Shown in pieces: positions 60,748 through 64,000 of a DNA stretch of 64,000 bases. Location: contig JAJDYE010000032.1 of assembly GCA_022822905.1 (NCBI GenBank), positions 40,269 to 104,268 of the forward strand. The letters run 5' to 3'. Under the pieces are notes generated by a model. The model made no database searches, was not told the origin of the DNA, and saw nothing but the letters and a program-made list of their open reading frames with translations. A program made the translations under genes and the position numbers. Numbering within the stretch: the stretch's first letter is position 1; each line of letters begins with the position of its first letter. Origin of the DNA: Acidimicrobiia bacterium (GTDB lineage Bacteria; Actinomycetota; Acidimicrobiia; Acidimicrobiales; Bin134).

Positions 60748-61214
60748 TGGCGGATGAAGTGAGCGAGCCGGAGAACCGGATCGTCGTCGGAGTGGAGGGA
60801 TCGGGCGGAGCCCGAGCCGCCCTCCGCTGGGCCATCAAGGAAGCTCGTCACCGCAACGCCTTCGTTGATGTGGTGACGGCTTACTCCACCACCTACGTGC
60901 CTGCTTCGCCCGACTTCAACTACGTACCGCTGGACCCCATCGACTTAGAGGTTGAGGTCAAGCGGATGCAAGACAGCATTATCGACGAGGTATTGGCCGA
61001 GGTAGACGCCGAAGGGGTGGAGATCAGGCGCCGCATGCTGCGGGGCCGGGCGGCCGACACGTTGATCGCTGAATCGGTCAATGCGGCCATGCTCGTTGTG
61101 GGCTCACGGGGCCGGGGTGGGTTCCGAGGCCTGCTGCTGGGATCGGTCAGCCAACAGATCGCCCAGCATGGCAGTTGCCCCGTGGTGATCGTCCGCCCCG
61201 ACTTGCCGACTTAG
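60747..61214 (+). CDS. Universal stress protein (UspA domain)
   Basis: A 155-residue single-domain Usp. RIVVGVEGSGGARAALRWAI at the start and GSRGRGGFRGLLLGSVSQ near the end match the ATP-binding G-x2-G-x9-G-S/T pattern. Likely a cytosolic ATP-binding stress regulator. ATG 60747 chosen; an in-frame GTG lies six bases earlier. Confidence 0.88.
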   Translation: MADEVSEPENRIVVGVEGSGGARAALRWAIKEARHRNAFVDVVTAYSTTYVPASPDFNYVPLDPIDLEVEVKRMQDSIIDEVLAEVDAEGVEIRRRMLRGRAADTLIAESVNAAMLVVGSRGRGGFRGLLLGSVSQQIAQHGSCPVVIVRPDLPT

Positions 61215-61262
61215 TCGTTACTGGCTTGTCCGAACTTTGACGGGGGCTCGCCTGCTTAATCT

Positions 61263-61529
61263 CTAACCCGATTTTGCGATGGCGGCTACGGTGCGTTGGT
61301 CGAGTCGGGCACTCTGGGCGATCTGGCGGTAGGAGGCGCCCTCTTGGTGGGCAATGCGAATCAGGCTGTCGCGAATGGCCTGCTCGTGATCGAGGCGGTC
61401 GGCGTGGAGGGCGACGCACGCGAGCGCAGCGCCCAATGCGTCGTCACTAGGCCGGTGTTGGTTGAGCATCTCAATTGCTATCTCGGCGCTGTCGGTTCGG
61501 ATAATGATGTCTGGTGCCTGGTCTGTCAC
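61263..61529 (-). CDS. Small helix-turn-helix protein
   Basis: An 88-residue acidic protein ending in a helix-turn-helix-like segment (ASYRQIAQSARLDQRTVAAIAKSG). The first 60 residues are helical and may mediate dimerisation. GTG start with GAAAGG upstream. It follows a 49-residue ORF with a three-base gap, suggesting a two-gene unit such as a regulator or antitoxin pair. Function not assigned. Confidence 0.6.
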   Translation of the reverse strand: MTDQAPDIIIRTDSAEIAIEMLNQHRPSDDALGAALACVALHADRLDHEQAIRDSLIRIAHQEGASYRQIAQSARLDQRTVAAIAKSG

Positions 61530-61532
61530 CGG

Positions 61533-61682
61533 TCAGCCTTTCTCTAGGGCGTTGATCAATCGGTCGCGAGCTTGGTAGAGCATGGCTAGTCGAGGCGAGA
61601 CCTCTCCAGCGATCGTGGCAGCGTTTATATGCACCATAACCAGCGCTAGAAGTTCCAAGGCTTCGCTGCGTTCAAGCTCCAC
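61533..61682 (-). CDS. Small protein (49 residues) upstream of the HTH gene
   Basis: Reading from GTG 61682 gives a helical 49-residue protein, MELERSEALELLALVMV at the start and RLAMLYQARDRLINALEKG at the end. Ends three bases before the HTH gene's GTG, as co-translated pairs do. No recognised family and no strong ribosome binding site. An inverted repeat lies 28 bp upstream. Confidence 0.45.
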   Translation of the reverse strand: MELERSEALELLALVMVHINAATIAGEVSPRLAMLYQARDRLINALEKG

Positions 61683-61709
61683 ATTGATGATGGGGTGATG
61701 CTACATGAA

Positions 61710-61727
61710 TGTGACAGTAGTGTCACA
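61710..61727. promoter_or_regulatory. 18 bp inverted repeat upstream of the small HTH pair
   Basis: TGTGACA and TGTCACA arms around GTAG, all seven pairs matching. It lies upstream of the minus-strand start at 61682, next to an AT-rich stretch, the position expected for an autoregulatory operator. Arm spacing differs from the CRP consensus (TGTGA-N6-TCACA) by two bases. Confidence 0.55.
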
Positions 61728-61738
61728 ATAATTTTTGG

Positions 61739-61783
61739 CAAGTCGACTGGCTCGCCTAGCTCACACTGCCTCCAGATTCGCAT
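61739..61783 (-). pseudogene. Truncated 5' end of a second quinone oxidoreductase gene
   Basis: Overlapping the stop of the complete oxidoreductase gene (TGATG), a second frame begins MRIWRQCELGEPVDL, against MRIWRQHELGDPVEF for the complete copy. Nucleotide differences are mostly at third positions. After about 15 codons the similarity stops. It is a remnant of a tandem paralogue cut off at the junction with the small HTH locus. Confidence 0.7.
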
Positions 61784-62916
61784 CAGCTTTGCTGGTGGTC
61801 GGGCACAAGGGCACGAACAAGATCTTCTTCGTCGAGACCTGTTTGGGCTAGCACCCGCTCGACTACTTCGCCTACTCGATCAAGCGATTCTTGGATTTCT
61901 TGGCGGTCATGCTTTGGTGTCGGAACCGGATGGGCTTCTCGTAGCTCCACGATGACCTTGCCCCAGGTGCGGCGCTGGTAGATGGCGTCGAGGGCGGTGG
62001 GGACATCCTCAAAGGCGAATGGGGGAAATACCGGGGGATCGAGACTGCCTTCTTCGAGGAGGGCGAATATCTCCTGCCGGGCTCGTTCTGACGGCTCGGG
62101 ATTGCGACCCACCGAAGCGCCCCAGTGGACGCCGACCACGGAGTAGTTTTTCAACAGGATGTGGTTGGTGGGGGCATCGGCGATTCGCCCGCTGGTGAAG
62201 CCGATCACCAGCAGCCGGCCGTCCCAGGCCATGCACCGGCGGGACCGGTCGAACACGTCGCCCCCCACCGGGTCGAAACACACGTCCACTCCCTGGCCAT
62301 CGGTGTGGGCTCGTACCAGATCTACGAAGTCGGGGGTCTCCTGGTAGTCGATGGCCAATTCCACACCCATCTCCTTGAGCAGGGCCGTCTTCTCCGGGCC
62401 GCCGGCGGTGGCGAAGACTCTTGCTCCTGCGATCAGGCCGAGCTGCACCGCAGCCGAGCCCACTCCGCCCATTCCGGCGTGAACGAGCAAGGTCTCGCCG
62501 TCGGCCAGGCGTCCTCGGTCGTGGAGGGCAAACCACGATGTGCCGTAGTTCACCAGCGCCGCAGCGGCCGCTCCGGCCGATACTCCTTCGGCCAGCTTGT
62601 GAACGCCGCTGGCTCGCAGTGCGGTCTGCTCGGCCAGCGATCCGCCGCCGATGCCCACCACTCGGTCGCCGACGGCCAAGTGGTCAACCCCGTCGCCAAG
62701 TTCCCGCACCCTGCCTACCACCTCGGTACACGGCGACCACGGCAGCTTGGTCTCCATTTGGTAGAGGCCCCGAGCCATGAGACAGTCCACAAACGTCAGC
62801 CCCACGGCTTCAACATCCACCACCACTTGGCCGGGGGCTGACTCCGGGGGGTCGACTTGCTCTAGCTGGAGAAACTCGACCGGGTCGCCCAGCTCATGTT
62901 GTCGCCAAATCCGCAT
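61783..62916 (-). CDS. NADPH:quinone oxidoreductase-like MDR protein
   Basis: A 377-residue medium-chain reductase with nucleotide motif HAGMGGVGSAAVQL (about 143-156) and a FDPVGGDVFDRSRRCMAWDGRLLVIGFTSG-type segment. No structural zinc cysteines are seen. A C-terminal extension of about 45 charged residues (KHDRQEIQESLDRVGE...) is unusual. ATG 62916 overlaps the enoyl-CoA hydratase stop by one base (TGATG), so the pair is co-translated. Confidence 0.87.
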   Translation of the reverse strand: MRIWRQHELGDPVEFLQLEQVDPPESAPGQVVVDVEAVGLTFVDCLMARGLYQMETKLPWSPCTEVVGRVRELGDGVDHLAVGDRVVGIGGGSLAEQTALRASGVHKLAEGVSAGAAAAALVNYGTSWFALHDRGRLADGETLLVHAGMGGVGSAAVQLGLIAGARVFATAGGPEKTALLKEMGVELAIDYQETPDFVDLVRAHTDGQGVDVCFDPVGGDVFDRSRRCMAWDGRLLVIGFTSGRIADAPTNHILLKNYSVVGVHWGASVGRNPEPSERARQEIFALLEEGSLDPPVFPPFAFEDVPTALDAIYQRRTWGKVIVELREAHPVPTPKHDRQEIQESLDRVGEVVERVLAQTGLDEEDLVRALVPDHQQS

Positions 62917-63743
62917 CAGCTTCCCTTGGTGTCGGCACTTGAACCGGCCGCGGCGGGGCGGTCCACCACCGACTTGATGCTCTCCAAGGCCCGCTGTTTG
63001 AAATCTTGCACCGACGGCACATTGCCGGCCAGGGCCTGGTACTCCGACATGGTGCGGATGGCGTTGCGAGTGCCCATCGCCTCCATGCCTCGATGCACAC
63101 TGCGCTTGTTGATCTGTTGAAGATCGGACGGGACCCGGGCCACCCGCTGGGCCATCTCCAGCACCTGCTCTTCCAGTTCGGCCTCGGGATAGGCCCGGTT
63201 GGCGAATCCCATGGCCGCCGCCTCGGTACCGGAGTAGGAGTCGCCGGTGAGCATCATCTCCATGGCGTTGCGGAATCCCACCAGCCAGGGGTGGTAGTTG
63301 AAATCGGGCGGGCTCAGCACCCGCACTACCGGGTGGCCGATGTCGGCGTTGTCGGCCACATAGACCAAGTCGCAGGCGGCGGCCAGCTCCGATGCTCCGG
63401 CCAAGGCGTAGCCATGGATTTGGGCGATGACCGGCTTGGCCAGTTCCCAGATGGCCAGCCAGCTGTCGGTTACATGGCGGGACCACTGCCCATCGCCGCC
63501 CGCCGTGTAATGAGGCGGATCATCCATGAGCGAGTCGGACAGGTCATAGCCCGACGAGAAGCATGGACCGGCACCTCGGATGATCGACACCCGCACGTCA
63601 TCGTCGGTATCGGCGGCTTGGAGGGCAGCCAATAGCTCTTTCCTCATGGGGGTGCTGATGGCGTTGCGCTTCTCCGGCCGGTTCAGCGTTATGCGCCGGA
63701 CATGAGGCGCAGGATCATCGATCAGGATCAGCTCGTAGGACAT
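62916..63743 (-). CDS. Enoyl-CoA hydratase/isomerase family protein
   Basis: A 275-residue crotonase. NRPEKRNAISTPMRKEL, FSSGYDLSDSL (oxyanion hole 1) and IHGYALAGASELAAACDLVYVADNA (hole 2). Acts on an enoyl-CoA; substrate unknown. ATG start; first gene of a minus-strand pair with the quinone oxidoreductase. Confidence 0.87.
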   Translation of the reverse strand: MSYELILIDDPAPHVRRITLNRPEKRNAISTPMRKELLAALQAADTDDDVRVSIIRGAGPCFSSGYDLSDSLMDDPPHYTAGGDGQWSRHVTDSWLAIWELAKPVIAQIHGYALAGASELAAACDLVYVADNADIGHPVVRVLSPPDFNYHPWLVGFRNAMEMMLTGDSYSGTEAAAMGFANRAYPEAELEEQVLEMAQRVARVPSDLQQINKRSVHRGMEAMGTRNAIRTMSEYQALAGNVPSVQDFKQRALESIKSVVDRPAAAGSSADTKGS

Positions 63744-63762
63744 GACCTGACCCTATAACGAC

Positions 63763-63794
63763 CGGCGCCCCGGACCCGAAGGCCCGGGGCGCCG
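63763..63794 (-). terminator. GC-rich hairpin downstream of the surface-protein gene
   Basis: An 11 bp perfect stem (cggcgccccgg/ccggggcgccg) with a ten-base loop, 23 bp beyond the stop of the minus-strand gene at the window edge. No clear U-run follows, so termination may be weak or factor-assisted. Confidence 0.5.
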
Positions 63795-63817
63795 AGTGTA
63801 TTGATCAGTTGGCGGTG

Positions 63818-64000
63818 TTACTGGGTCCGCAGCCTACGGCTGAGGCCGAGCACCATCGCACCGGCGAGCACGATGGCCAGAGCCACGATGGCCAGCAGCG
63901 GTGTGTTCACACCGGTATCAGCCAGCATGTCGTCGCCCATGTCGTCGCCCATGTCGTCGCCCATGTCGTCGCCCATGTCGTCGCCCATGTCGTCGCCCAT
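63818..64000 (-). CDS. C-terminal part of an LAxTG-anchored surface protein with MGDD repeats (5' partial)
   Basis: The last 60 residues are visible. Six MGDD repeats fill the upstream half; then comes LADTG, a hydrophobic helix (LLAIVALAIVLAGAMVLGL) and a basic tail SRRLRTQ. That is a cell-wall sorting signal; the LAxTG form is the motif associated with class E sortases of actinobacteria. The repeat region would be a highly acidic, possibly cation-binding, wall-spanning stalk. The rest of the gene lies outside the window. Confidence 0.8.
   Translation of the reverse strand: MGDDMGDDMGDDMGDDMGDDMGDDMLADTGVNTPLLAIVALAIVLAGAMVLGLSRRLRTQ
63926..64000. repeat. 12 bp tandem repeats (catgtcgtcgcc) reaching the window edge
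   Basis: At least six exact head-to-tail copies of catgtcgtcgcc, encoding MGDD on the minus strand. The array continues beyond the window. Exact identity suggests recent expansion or slippage; length may vary between strains. Confidence 0.95.

Noticed and set aside
61710..61727. The TGTGACA/TGTCACA repeat as a CRP site.
   Set aside because: The TGTGA and TCACA half-sites are eight bases apart, not six, and the location fits a local autoregulator better.
63926..64000. The regularly repeated 12 bp units as a possible CRISPR array.
   Set aside because: The units are directly adjacent with no spacers, are multiples of three and encode MGDD in frame with a cell-wall sorting signal.
1..64000. tRNA, rRNA or insertion-sequence genes that could have mediated island insertion.
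   Set aside because: No tRNA-like cloverleaf, rRNA segment or transposase frame was recognised by reading; island borders are judged only from gene remnants and content.

Overview
This is a high-GC window with dense operons, frequent ATGA/GTGA start-stop overlaps and many GTG starts. A DUF501 gene sits directly upstream of a Ppx/GppA gene, as in many actinobacteria. With the many lipobox proteins, acyl-CoA genes and an LAxTG-type sortase tail at the right edge, this fits an uncultured actinobacterium, possibly Acidimicrobiia-like. The assignment is inference; no rRNA or tRNA gene was seen.

Left part (1-14.2 kb). A partial thiolase, an MFS exporter and a DUF35 acyl-CoA-associated protein lead into a CO-dehydrogenase/molybdenum-hydroxylase type cluster: coxS, coxM, coxD (MoxR ATPase), coxE (VWA), two half-size XdhC proteins, a DUF3179 lipoprotein, a MobA-like nucleotidyltransferase and coxG. 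The catalytic molybdenum subunit CoxL is not in the window. DUF501, Ppx/GppA, an acetyltransferase, an enoyl-CoA hydratase, a broken MFS gene and a hypothetical gene follow.

14.2-17.2 kb. A methylmalonyl-CoA epimerase-like protein and a copper-type P1B ATPase are followed by a 455 bp stretch with remnants of minus-strand coding sequence. This stretch marks the left edge of the catabolic region.

Main catabolic island (17.2-31.8 kb). A divergent AraC regulator faces an operon of nitrilase, branched-chain-amino-acid-type ABC transporter (binding protein, LivH, a LivM-LivG fusion, LivF) and a haem aldoxime dehydratase. It meets tail to tail a homoprotocatechuate-type meta-cleavage cluster: a two-subunit LigAB-like extradiol dioxygenase, HpaE-, HpaF-, HpaG- and HpaH-like enzymes, a MarR regulator and a P450, with a near-perfect 28 bp operator between the divergent arms. 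The set suggests one route: import an arylacetaldoxime or nitrile, dehydrate it, hydrolyse it to an arylacetate, hydroxylate the ring, cleave it and degrade it to central metabolites.

31.8-43.4 kb. An alpha/beta hydrolase, an enoyl-CoA hydratase, a cupin, an SDR and a VapBC-like pair come first. A second catabolic module follows: VOC protein, cupin, HyuA, HyuB, AMP-dependent acyl-CoA ligase and a Rieske oxygenase.

43.4-52.2 kb. A BMP-type (nucleoside/purine-like) ABC transporter operon is followed by a quinone oxidoreductase, a methyltransferase and an amidohydrolase. Its ATPase gene carries a perfect 18 bp inverted repeat near the 5' end.

52.2-64 kb. Acyl-CoA metabolism dominates: CoA ligase, thiolase, two acyl-CoA dehydrogenases, two NTF2-like proteins, SDR, enoyl-CoA hydratase and a quinone oxidoreductase with a truncated second copy. 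A membrane-tethered trypsin-like protease, an isochorismatase-fold protein lacking its catalytic residues, a universal stress protein and a small HTH gene pair lie among them. A repeat-rich LAxTG surface protein runs off the right end.

Several gene junctions carry bridging micro-ORFs or short direct repeats 36-50 bp apart; these are reported as findings.
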